The notes beneath the pieces are model-generated. The model ran no database searches, was not told where the DNA came from, and saw only the letters and a program-made list of their open reading frames with translations. A stretch of 64,000 nt of DNA from assembly GCF_038452275.1 (NCBI RefSeq), contig NZ_CP141643.1, positions 1,488,001-1,552,000 on the forward strand, given 5' to 3'. This DNA is from Corynebacterium sp. BD556. GTDB taxonomy: Bacteria; Actinomycetota; Actinomycetes; Mycobacteriales; Mycobacteriaceae. Position numbers and translations under genes: made by a program. This document shows positions 57,701 to 64,000 of this stretch, piece by piece (position 1 is the stretch's first letter; each line of letters begins with the position of its first letter).

Positions 57701-58412
57701 ACTCCGATTCCGGCTTGTGCATGTAGCTAGAAACATTAGCCGGCGTCATGAAAACAGCAGTCCGCTGCATATTCTTAATACCGGAACCACCCTTGGTCGC
57801 ACCGAGCAAAGACCTAGACTCAGCATAAGAACCAGGGAAGAAACCCGGCGCCTGACGGAAAGGCTCAAGACGCACACCGTTGACAGGATCATCATAAGGA
57901 TCAACCCAGATACGGAAATGCTGATCAGACTTCGCCTCGTAGATGTGCTCCCTGCCGAAGTTATCCGTCCACGGCGCCCGCAGATCAAACGCGTACGCAC
58001 CAGGACCAGCCTGGCTAGTGGCAACACTCGACAAAGCGTTGGAAGTCTTCGCCGTATACAGCGGAGACACAGCACCATCCGAGTCAATCCACCGCAAGTA
58101 GACCGTCGTTCCTTCCGGAACCGGATCAGTCCACGTGGTATTCGACGTGTTCATGTCGGTGGAATCAAGAACATACGCGCGACCGGACAGCACATGCTGC
58201 TTGACCTGCATGTGACTTTCGCTAGCAACGTAACCGCTAGCGATTGCATCAGCATCGATAGTATTTTGTGCCGATGTCTGCGCTTGCGCAGCACCAACAA
58301 ACCCAGCCTTGACCGGCGAGACAGTGGCCACGGCAGGGGCCACAAGAGCAAGCGACAACGCCGCTGCGGCGATTGTCGTACCCCGCCGAACTCCATTCTT
58401 TCGAGAATGCAT
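51735..58412 (-). CDS. giant secreted repeat protein 1 (Rib-like/calcium-binding repeats)
   Basis: About 2225 residues from the ATG at 58412 (AGGAG 7 nt upstream; an ATG 15 nt earlier has no ribosome site). Signal peptide TTIAAAALSLALVAPAVATV, ending near AQAQT. Residues 1-523 form a unique N-terminal region. Residues 524-1635 are eight 139-residue units, each a Rib/alpha-like domain (PAGYSVEIDENTGVITVMAP; VPVVVTYSDNSVDNTDAPF) plus a TSP3-like calcium stretch (DTDGDGDPDVTDPDDDNDG). Residues 1636-2055 are five 84-residue units (TTPDRPVTIPNVGGKVPEG). The last 170 residues hold hydrophobic helices (LGRCIATSLGFGLPLLGLIPL; AAISAVVLVGLVIADA) and a Ser/Gly tail; no LPXTG. Probable adhesin or envelope stalk. 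Confidence 0.88.
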   Translation of the reverse strand: MHSRKNGVRRGTTIAAAALSLALVAPAVATVSPVKAGFVGAAQAQTSAQNTIDADAIASGYVASESHMQVKQHVLSGRAYVLDSTDMNTSNTTWTDPVPEGTTVYLRWIDSDGAVSPLYTAKTSNALSSVATSQAGPGAYAFDLRAPWTDNFGREHIYEAKSDQHFRIWVDPYDDPVNGVRLEPFRQAPGFFPGSYAESRSLLGATKGGSGIKNMQRTAVFMTPANVSSYMHKPESEWKYDTETRNLSNVAVNLNAKGTTSGFVWLDTRDIRIDGPSKTGRDAAAPNYEVVLSYLTPQGIAEYAARVESLPIPNQQAAARELLTDHPEYIAETVSTETTGDGYYAVRFNEATFTNETKSYMFGFVRDPEGRIVKTYSPFIEQLYVRPNDKLGVTPQTVPAANLVANPMWYNLNFAIIPYADVDLRITNFNTTDRPAQPGQTALIDVTGILPPSAGEATNRIVWTNSAGAELKVCENITTLAQANECTLTIPNNAQPGEIIRATLYYGDAPLAADSLIVANEPMNKTFDPKYDLTRVVPGTPATSAPNYGEDAVGNDIVPPAGTKYAIKQDYVKPAGYSVEIDENTGVITVMAPESLDKDTIEQFDVPVVVTYPDNSVDNTDAPFQLDTDGDDDPDVTDPDDDNDGVPDGDEIDAGTNPKDPDQSAYYDPTYDLTLVVPGKPATSAPKFKNKAGKDVAAPQGAKYAIKEGYVKPAGYSVEIDENTGVITVMAPQSLDKDTIEQFDVPVVVTYSDNSVDNTDAPFQLDTDGDGDPDVTDPDDDNDGVPDGDEIDAGTNPKDPDQSAYYDPTYDLTLVVPGKPATSAPKFKNKAGNDVAAPEGAKYAIKQGYVKPAGYSVEIDENTGVITVMAPQSLDKDTIEQFDVPVVVTYSDNSVDNTDAPFQLDTDGDGDPDVTDPDDDNDGVPDGDEIDAGTNPKDPDQSAYYDPTYDLTLVVPGKPATSAPKFKNKAGNDVAAPEGAKYAIKEGYVKPAGYSVEIDENTGVITVMAPESLDKDTIEQFDVPVVVTYSDNSVDNTDAPFQLDTDGDGDPDVTDPDDDNDGVPDGDEIDAGTNPKVPDQSAYYDPTYDLTLVVPGKPATSAPKFKNKAGNDVAAPEGAKYAIKEGYVKPAGYSVEIDENTGVITVMAPQSLDKDTIEQFDVPVVVTYSDNSVDNTDAPFQLDTDGDGDPDVTDPDDDNDGVPDGDEIDAGTNPKVPDQSAYYDPTYDLTLVVPGKPATSAPKFKNKAGNDVAAPEGAKYAIKEGYVKPAGYSVEIDENTGVITVMAPQSLDKDTIEQFDVPVVVTYSDNSVDNTDAPFQLDTDGDGDPDVTDPDDDNDGVPDGDEIDAGTNPKDPDQSAYYDPTYDLTLVVPGKPATSAPKFKNKAGNDVAAPEGAKYAIKEGYVKPAGYSVEIDENTGVITVMAPQSLDKDTIEQFDVPVVVTYSDNSVDNTDAPFQLDTDGDGDPDVTDPDDDNDGVPDGDEIDAGTNPKDPDQSAYYDPTYDLTLVVPGTPATSAPKFKNKAGNDVAAPEGAKYAIKEGYVKPAGYSVEIDENTGVITVMAPQSLDKDTIEQFDVPVVVTYSDNSVDNTDAPFQLDTDGDGDPDVTDPDDDNDGYPDGEEIDAGSNPKDPDSVPGKPNWEDTSTTPDRPVTLPNVGAKVPEGSTVATTGPGSARLEGDGSLVVTPSGAAKPGDKIVIVVNNKNGRELDTVTVTIVAPAQAPDWNDTSTTPDRPVTIPNVGGKVPEGTTTVTTGPGTAVLDGNGSLVVTPSEGAKPGDKIVIVVRDNDDKVIDTVTVTIVEPAQAPDWNDTSTTPDRPVTIPNVGGKVPEGTTVVATGPGTAVLDGNGSLVVTPSGAAKPGDKIVIVVRGNDDKIIDTVTVTIVAPAQDPNWNDTSTTPDQPVTIPNVGGKVPEGTTVVTTGPGTAVLDGNGSLVVTPSQGAKPGDKIVIVVRDNDDKVIDTVTVTIVDSSQRPDWNDTFTTPDRPVTIPNVGGKVPEGTTTVTTGPGTAVLDGNGSLVVTPSQDARPGDKIVIVVRDNDDKVIDTVTVTIVEPTKGSSLDEDQLGRCIATSLGFGLPLLGLIPLAIASEMQIPGLAPITDQINSQLADFNAMIQQRLGLFDPALAAQAEQIDMELRKFGLNLSQAIGSLAAISAVVLVGLVIADACTPGGLGSSDNNQQAGSSLDVIGGSSQEGIDEISSENNLGSGEGNTNGGSSSLGSS
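52248..53507 (-). repeat. five tandem 252-bp repeats in surface gene 1
   Basis: Each 252-bp unit codes 84 residues (WNDTSTTPDRPVTIPNVGGK to TVTVTIV). Units differ at few positions; the unit nearest the 139-residue repeats is the most divergent (NKNGRELDTV instead of DNDDKVIDTV). Boundaries are approximate. Confidence 0.9.
53508..56843 (-). repeat. eight tandem 417-bp repeats in surface gene 1
   Basis: Eight units of exactly 417 bp (139 codons). Inner units are almost identical at the DNA level; the two outermost units are more divergent, as expected when a repeat array grows from the middle by unequal exchange. Boundaries are approximate. Confidence 0.93.
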
Positions 58413-58866
58413 CGAGGATCTCCTCATTTAAGAGACGAATATTTCAAGAACGAAGTACACAAGTCCTCAGATTTGCCTACGGAATCAAAAACATCCGCCC
58501 GCAAGTCACACAACAACCTACATTCAGCAGGAAAATTGCATACTGGATTGATTACTTCCGTAAACAAACTTAAATTAGAACCCAGTGATTGGCAAGCAAA
58601 GTGTCATTTTTTTGATAGGCGGGTCGGCTGATTCTTCAATAATTCCACGCAGCGCACAGTTACCAGGCAGGTATTTTTCATAAGTCATCGCGACACGTTA
58701 GTTGTGGATGCATTTTTTGATCAATTTCACAGAATGGTGCCATTATTTGAAGTTTCAGGCGTAATCCCATTCCCTCTATGCAGCTTTTGACCACGAAGAA
58801 TCAAGTCTTTTTGGCTTTAAAGCCGGCCGAGGCCCCGACTTGTTAAGGCAATGGAGAAGTTGCTCA
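58413..58866. promoter_or_regulatory. leader of surface gene 1 and spacer
   Basis: 58413 to about 58606 closely matches the leader of gene 2 (63773 to about 63966), so it was duplicated with the gene and should hold the promoter. From about 58610 on, the sequence is unique, AT-rich and has no gene; GGCTTTAAAGCC near 58815 is a short palindrome. Confidence 0.6.
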
Positions 58867-59070
58867 GGCAGCCTCAAGACCATCTTCAGTGACAACACCT
58901 ACGAGCGTCGCCCCCAACTCACCAGCCCTGCGCGCCACATAAGTCTCACGCTGCTCGGAATCCGCCAAAACAAGCAAGCCAACACCCAAAGCGCTCGCCA
59001 CGTCAGCATCGTAAGAAAGATCCCCCGTTCCCACAACAAGAGTTGCTGCGTCAAGCGCAATACCGAAATC
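58867..59070 (-). pseudogene. pta: fragment of pta (internal N-terminal part)
   Basis: 204 bp with no difference by eye from 51096-51299 inside pta. It codes DFGIALDAATLVVGTGDLSY through VTEDGLEAA of Pta but has neither the start nor the catalytic domain; the frame runs out into unrelated sequence on both sides. It cannot make a working enzyme. Lack of drift points to a recent copy or ongoing gene conversion. Confidence 0.93.
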
Positions 59071-59325
59071 ATAAGCTGTGAATTTCGAGGATCTCAGCCG
59101 AGTCGATAATGGACGCCTGACATTACCAATGTCCGCTCCCATAAAGCGACGTTTGAATAGGCCACGTGGTACAACGATTCATCGCTTCACCATAGTCCGG
59201 ACTACCGTAAACCGACTGAAGCCGAGAAAACCCTTTGGCCGGTAGCCCTGACCACAAGACCATGAAAACCGCGTCAATCGGCGAAAACAATACTTGAAGC
59301 AGTTAACACAGCTTTTTGCGCGTTA
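59071..59325. other. unique spacer between pta fragment and second surface gene
   Basis: 255 bases without match to the corresponding place beside true pta (51420-51632). A minus-strand frame stays open for about 50 codons (RLQSVYGSPDYGEAMNR within it) but has no recognised relative. It may be remnant foreign DNA or the site where the duplication joined. Confidence 0.5.
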
Positions 59326-59374
59326 AAAGCGCTTAGACCCCACCTTCCTATCGAAGGCGAGGTCTAAGCGCTTT
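59326..59374 (-). terminator. terminator of the large surface protein gene 2
   Basis: AAAGCGCTTAGACC (59326-59339) pairs with GGTCTAAGCGCTTT (59361-59374), a 14-bp stem with an inner CTTC/GAAG hairpin. Core identical to the one at 51633-51673. Confidence 0.9.
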
Positions 59375-59431
59375 AGGTTGAAAAGCTACTGCCTTTCAAC
59401 ACTGGCTCCTCATTCCAACCGGAATCAGTCC

Positions 59432-62400
59432 CTAGGAAGATCCCAACGAGGAAGAACCACCGTTGGTATTACCCTCACCAGACCCCAAGTTGTTCTCAGA
59501 GGAAATCTTATCAATCCCCTCCTGCGAAGAACCACCAATCACATCCAAGGACGATCCAGCCTGCTGATTATTATCCGAAGAACCAAGACCACCCGGAGTA
59601 CACGCATCCGCGATAACGAGGCCTGCAAGCACCACGGCACTGATCGCCGCGAGGCTACCAATCGCCTGCGAAAGGTTCAGACCAAACTTACGCAACTCGT
59701 TGTCGATCTGCTCAGCCTGCGCAGCAAGAGCCGGATCAAACAGACCCAAACGCTGCTGAATCATCGCGTTGAAATCCGCAAGCTGCGAGTTGATCTGATC
59801 CGTGATCGGGGCCAGACCCGGAATCTGCATCTCCGAAGCAATCGCAAGCGGAATCAAGCCCAGCAACGGAAGACCAAAACCAAGGCTCGTAGCGATACAA
59901 CGGCCAAGCTGATCCTCATCCAAGCTAGAGCCCTTAGTCGGCTCAACGATCGTCACGGTAACCGTGTCAATGACCTTATCGTCATTGTCCCTGACCACAA
60001 TGACAATCTTGTCGCCCGGCTTAGCACCCTGTGACGGAGTGACAACCAAGCTGCCATTGCCGTCAAGCACAGCCGTACCCGGACCAGTGGTCACAACAGT
60101 CGTTCCTTCCGGAACCTTACCGCCCACGTTCGGAATCGTCACCGGCTGATCCGGAGTAGTGGAAGTGTCATTCCAATTCGGGTCCTGCGCAGGTGCAACG
60201 ATCGTCACCGTAACCGTGTCGATGATCTTATCGTCATTGCCCCTAACCACAATGACAATCTTGTCGCCCGGCTTAGCAGCCCCCGACGGAGTGACAACCA
60301 AGCTGCCATTGCCGTCAAGCACAGCCGTACCCGGACCAGTGGCCACAACAGTCGTTCCTTCCGGAACCTTACCGCCCACGTTCGGAATCGTCACCGGCCG
60401 ATCCGGAGTAGTGGAAGTGTCATTCCAATCCGGAGCCTGCGCAGGCTCAACGATCGTCACGGTAACCGTGTCAATGACCTTATCGTCATTGTCCCTAACC
60501 ACAATGACAATCTTGTCGCCCGGCTTAGCACCCTGTGACGGAGTGACAACCAAGCTGCCATTGCCGTCAAGCACAGCCGTACCCGGACCAGTGGTCACAG
60601 TAGTCGTTCCTTCCGGAACCTTACCGCCCACGTTCGGAATCGTCACCGGCCGATCCGGAGTAGTGGAAGTGTCATTCCAATCCGGAGCCTGCGCAGGTGC
60701 AACGATCGTCACGGTAACCGTGTCGAGCTCCCTGCCGTTCTTGTTGTTAACCACAATGACAATCTTGTCGCCCGGCTTAGCAGCCCCCGACGGAGTGACA
60801 ACCAAGCTGCCATCTCCCTCTAGGCGTGCACTGCCCGGACCAGTGGTCGCAACAGTCGAGCCTTCCGGAACCTTAGCGCCCACGTTCGGAAGCGTCACCG
60901 GCCGATCCGGGGTAGTGGAAGTGTCCTCCCAATTCGGCTTGCCAGGAACACTATCCGGATCCTTCGGGTTCGAACCCGCATCGATTTCTTCGCCGTCCGG
61001 GTAGCCATCATTGTCATCGTCCGGATCCGTGACATCAGGGTCACCATCACCATCAGTATCCAACTGGAACGGTGCATCAGTGTTATCCACCGAATTATCC
61101 GAATACGTCACCACAACCGGAACATCGAACTGCTCAATGGTGTCCTTATCCAAAGACTGCGGAGCCATCACCGTGATCACACCGGTGTTCTCATCAATCT
61201 CAACGGAATAACCCGCCGGCTTGACATAGCCTTGCTTGATGGCGTACTTCGCACCTTGAGGCGCTGCAACATCTTTACCGGCCTTGTTCTTAAACTTCGG
61301 CGCCGAGGTTGCAGGCTTACCCGGAACAACAAGCGTCAAATCATACGTCGGGTCGTAGTACGCAGACTGGTCCGGATCCTTCGGGTTCGTACCCGCATCA
61401 ATCTCGTCCCCATCCGGAACACCATCATTGTCATCATCCGGATCCGTGACATCAGGGTCACCATCACCATCAGTATCCAACTGGAACGGTGCATCAGTGT
61501 TATCCACCGAATTATCCGAATACGTCACCACAACCGGAACATCGAACTGCTCAATGGTGTCCTTATCCAAAGACTGCGGAGCCATCACCGTGATCACACC
61601 GGTGTTCTCATCAATCTCAACGGAATAACCCGCCGGCTTGACATAGCCTTCCTTGATGGCGTACTTCGCACCTTCAGGCGCTGCAACATCTTTACCGGCC
61701 TTGTTCTTAAACTTCGGCGCCGAGGTTGCAGGCGTACCCGGAACAACAAGCGTCAAATCATACGTCGGGTCGTAGTACGCAGACTGGTCCGGATCCTTCG
61801 GGTTCGTACCCGCATCAATCTCGTCCCCATCCGGAACACCATCATTGTCATCATCCGGATCCGTGACATCTGGGTCATCATCACCATCAGTATCCAACTG
61901 GAACGGCGCATCAGTGTTATCCACCGAATTATCCGGATACGTCACCACAACCGGAACATCGAACTGCTCAATGGTGTCCTTATCCAAAGACTCCGGAGCC
62001 ATCACCGTGATCACACCGGTGTCCTCATCAATCTCAACGGAATAACCCGCCGGCTTGACATAGTCTTGCTTGATGGCGTACTTCGTCCCCGCAGGCGGAA
62101 CGATGTCATTGCCAACAGCATCCTTGCCGTAATTCGGCGCCGAGGTTGCAGGCCTACCCGGAACAACGCGCGTCAAATCATACTTCGGGTCGAAAGTTTT
62201 GTTCATCGGCTCATTCGCCACGATAAGCGAATCCGCCGCCAAGGGGGCATCCCCGTAGTACAACGTGGCGCGAATAATCTCACCAGGCTGAGCATTATTC
62301 GGAATCGTCAAGGTGCATTCATTCGCCTGGGCGAGAGTGGTGATGTTTTCACACACCTTCAGCTCAGCACCCGCAGAGTTCGTCCACACAATACGGTTAG

Positions 62401-63772
62401 TAGCCTCACCTGCAGACGTCGGCAAAATACCCGTGACATCAATAAGCGCGGTCTGCCCAGGGTGAGCCGGACGATCAGTGGTATTGAAGTTCGTAATCCG
62501 CAAATCAACATCCGCGTACGGAATGATAGCGAAGTTCAGGTTGTACCACATCGGGTTGGCAACAAGGTTTGCCGCCGGAACAGTCTGCGGCGTAACCCCC
62601 AACTTATCGTTCGGCCGGACATACAACTGCTCAATAAACGGCGAGTACGTCTTGACAATCTTTCCTTCAGGATCGCGCACGAAACCGAACATGTAGCTCT
62701 TGGTCTCATTCGTGAAGGTTGCCTCATTGAAGCGAACAGCGTAGTAGCCATCCCCCGTGGTCTTAGTCGAAACTGTCTCAGCGATATACTCCGGATGATC
62801 AGTCAACAGTTCGCGAGCAGCCGCTTGCTGGTTCGGAATGGGCAAGGATTCCACCCTTGCCGCATACTCCGCAATACCCTGCGGCGTCAGATACGAAAGA
62901 ACAACCTCGTAGTTCGGAGCTGCAGCATCCCTTCCGGTCTTGCTAGGCCCATCAATGCGAATATCGCGGGTATCCAACCACACAAAACCTGAAGTCGTCC
63001 CCTTCGCATTCAGGTTCACCGCAATATTAGACAGATTCCGAGTGTCAGTATCATACTTCCACTCCGATTCCGGCTTGTGCATGTAGCTAGAAACATTAGC
63101 CGGCGTCATGAAAACAGCAGTCCGCTGCATATTCTTAATAGCAGGACCACCCTTGGTCGCACCGAGCAAAGACCTAGACTCAGCATAAGAACCAGGGAAG
63201 AAACCCGGCGCCTGACGGAAAGGCTCAAGACGCACACCGTTGACAGGATCATCATAAGGATCAATCCAGATACGGAAATTCTGATCAGACTTCGCCTCGT
63301 AGATGTGCTGCCTGCCGAAGTTATCCGTCCACGGCGCCCGCAGATCAAACGCGTACGCACCAGGACCAGCCTGGCTAGTGGCAACACTCGACAAAGCGTT
63401 GGAAGTCTTCGCCTTATACAGCGGAGACACAGCACCATCAGAGTCAATCCACCGCAAGTAAACCGTCGTTCCTTCCGGAACCGGATCAGTCCACGTGGTA
63501 TTCGACGTGTTCATGTCGGTGGAATCAAGAACATACGCGCGACCGGACAGCACATGCTGCTTGATCTGCATGTTGCTCGCGCTAGAAACGTAACCGTTAG
63601 CGATTGCATCAGCATCAATAGCATCTTGAGCCGATGTCTGCGCTTGCGCAGCACCAACAAACCCAGCCTTGACCGGCGAGACAGTGGCCACGGCAGGGGC
63701 CACAAGAGCAAGCGACAACGCCGCTGCGGCGATTGTCGTACCCCGCCGAACTCCATTCTTTCGAGAATGCAT
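59432..63772 (-). CDS. giant secreted repeat protein 2 (shorter tandem paralogue)
   Basis: About 1446 residues from the ATG at 63772, same start logic as gene 1. Layout is the same: signal peptide and N-terminal region (1-523), three 139-residue Rib-like/calcium units (524-940), four 84-residue units (941-1276), conserved 170-residue C-terminus. Differences from gene 1 outside the repeat number are scattered single residues, for example DAIDADAIANGYVSSASNMQ against NTIDADAIASGYVASESHMQ right after the signal peptide. The 779-residue difference equals five long plus one short repeat exactly. Both genes appear intact and could be expressed together or be alternative length forms. Confidence 0.88.
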   Translation of the reverse strand: MHSRKNGVRRGTTIAAAALSLALVAPAVATVSPVKAGFVGAAQAQTSAQDAIDADAIANGYVSSASNMQIKQHVLSGRAYVLDSTDMNTSNTTWTDPVPEGTTVYLRWIDSDGAVSPLYKAKTSNALSSVATSQAGPGAYAFDLRAPWTDNFGRQHIYEAKSDQNFRIWIDPYDDPVNGVRLEPFRQAPGFFPGSYAESRSLLGATKGGPAIKNMQRTAVFMTPANVSSYMHKPESEWKYDTDTRNLSNIAVNLNAKGTTSGFVWLDTRDIRIDGPSKTGRDAAAPNYEVVLSYLTPQGIAEYAARVESLPIPNQQAAARELLTDHPEYIAETVSTKTTGDGYYAVRFNEATFTNETKSYMFGFVRDPEGKIVKTYSPFIEQLYVRPNDKLGVTPQTVPAANLVANPMWYNLNFAIIPYADVDLRITNFNTTDRPAHPGQTALIDVTGILPTSAGEATNRIVWTNSAGAELKVCENITTLAQANECTLTIPNNAQPGEIIRATLYYGDAPLAADSLIVANEPMNKTFDPKYDLTRVVPGRPATSAPNYGKDAVGNDIVPPAGTKYAIKQDYVKPAGYSVEIDEDTGVITVMAPESLDKDTIEQFDVPVVVTYPDNSVDNTDAPFQLDTDGDDDPDVTDPDDDNDGVPDGDEIDAGTNPKDPDQSAYYDPTYDLTLVVPGTPATSAPKFKNKAGKDVAAPEGAKYAIKEGYVKPAGYSVEIDENTGVITVMAPQSLDKDTIEQFDVPVVVTYSDNSVDNTDAPFQLDTDGDGDPDVTDPDDDNDGVPDGDEIDAGTNPKDPDQSAYYDPTYDLTLVVPGKPATSAPKFKNKAGKDVAAPQGAKYAIKQGYVKPAGYSVEIDENTGVITVMAPQSLDKDTIEQFDVPVVVTYSDNSVDNTDAPFQLDTDGDGDPDVTDPDDDNDGYPDGEEIDAGSNPKDPDSVPGKPNWEDTSTTPDRPVTLPNVGAKVPEGSTVATTGPGSARLEGDGSLVVTPSGAAKPGDKIVIVVNNKNGRELDTVTVTIVAPAQAPDWNDTSTTPDRPVTIPNVGGKVPEGTTTVTTGPGTAVLDGNGSLVVTPSQGAKPGDKIVIVVRDNDDKVIDTVTVTIVEPAQAPDWNDTSTTPDRPVTIPNVGGKVPEGTTVVATGPGTAVLDGNGSLVVTPSGAAKPGDKIVIVVRGNDDKIIDTVTVTIVAPAQDPNWNDTSTTPDQPVTIPNVGGKVPEGTTVVTTGPGTAVLDGNGSLVVTPSQGAKPGDKIVIVVRDNDDKVIDTVTVTIVEPTKGSSLDEDQLGRCIATSLGFGLPLLGLIPLAIASEMQIPGLAPITDQINSQLADFNAMIQQRLGLFDPALAAQAEQIDNELRKFGLNLSQAIGSLAAISAVVLAGLVIADACTPGGLGSSDNNQQAGSSLDVIGGSSQEGIDKISSENNLGSGEGNTNGGSSSLGSS
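59945..60952 (-). repeat. four tandem 252-bp repeats in surface gene 2
   Basis: Same 84-residue unit as in gene 1; the unit carrying DSSQR and FTTPDRP in gene 1 has no counterpart here. Boundaries approximate. Confidence 0.9.
60953..62203 (-). repeat. three tandem 417-bp repeats in surface gene 2
   Basis: Same 139-residue unit as in gene 1. The outer two match the outer units of gene 1, and one inner unit remains. Boundaries approximate. Confidence 0.93.
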
Positions 63773-64000
63773 CGAGGATCTCCTCATTTAAGAGACGAAT
63801 ATTTCAAGAACGAAGTACACAAGTCCGCAGAATTGCCCACGGAATCAAAAACATCCGCCCGCAAGTCACACAACAACCTACATACAGCAGGAAAATTGCA
63901 TACCGGATTGATAACTTCCGAACCTGAACTTAAGTTAGAACCCAGCAAATAGCAACTAAAATGTAATTTTCTTATATAAGCCAACAACCCAATCCCGTGA
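63773..64000. promoter_or_regulatory. leader of surface gene 2, to the window edge
   Basis: The first about 190 bases match the leader of gene 1 with scattered changes; the remainder is AT-rich and unique. No gene is visible up to the right edge. Confidence 0.55.

Noticed and set aside
51633-59374. Repeated hairpins and the pta copy as ends of a transposon
   Set aside because: The hairpins are transcription terminators at the ends of the two surface genes; there is no transposase gene and no terminal inverted repeat pair.

Overview
The window looks like a chromosomal segment of a Corynebacterium (order Mycobacteriales). Gene order is the main evidence. The block lysS / panC-like / DUF2520 / Ala-Pro-rich membrane protein / DUF3180 / folK-folB-folP-folE / ftsH / hpt / tilS / dacB / ppa is the one I know from mycobacteria and corynebacteria. 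So are ybdK / LytR_C / DUF3263 / def / GNAT / xthA and mutT-like / glnX / glnH / pknG / ackA / pta. The small PorA/PorH-like proteins next to ppk2 and groEL2 are a corynebacterial feature. Most of the window is GC-rich; the two giant repeat genes at the right end look more AT-rich by eye.

Layout. 1-12417 (minus strand) holds the start of lysS, a pseudokinase-like membrane protein, a divergent PanC homologue, membrane proteins of unknown role, the folate pathway operon, FtsH, hypoxanthine phosphoribosyltransferase, TilS and a PBP4-type DD-peptidase. ppa stands alone on the plus strand at 12486. 13187-16162 is a small cell-surface locus: a sortase-like protein between two related secreted proteins, each ending in a variant sorting signal (Ala-X-Thr-Gly, hydrophobic stretch, basic tail). 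16276-20960 has a rhodanese, a MarR regulator and a 1265-residue Pls/PosA-type single-module nonribosomal peptide synthetase with membrane-embedded tandem C-terminal domains. 21078-28593 has an enoyl-CoA hydratase-like protein, PPK2, two tiny porins, an alpha/beta hydrolase, GroEL2 under two CIRCE operators and an M20 dipeptidase.

28760-35291 is a complete Mrp Na+/H+ antiporter operon (mrpA with fused mrpB domain, then C, D, E, F, G). 35293-43736 holds YbdK, envelope and housekeeping genes, cardiolipin synthase, an ABC exporter and a Nudix hydrolase. 43763-48656 is glnX-glnH-pknG, a membrane sensor, amino-acid-binding lipoprotein and kinase that in relatives control 2-oxoglutarate dehydrogenase through OdhI/GarA. 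48879-51419 is pta-ackA.

51633 to the right end is a recent tandem duplication. Two nearly identical giant secreted repeat proteins (about 2225 and 1446 residues) differ mainly by five 139-residue Rib-like/calcium-binding repeats and one 84-residue repeat. Between them lies a 204-bp apparently identical copy of an internal piece of pta, and each copy carries its own copy of the terminator hairpin.

The candidates for undescribed biology are the Pls-like synthetase, the sortase-like locus with AxTG-type substrates, and the duplicated repeat-variable adhesins with the captured pta fragment. No tRNA, rRNA, CRISPR array or intact transposable element was recognised.
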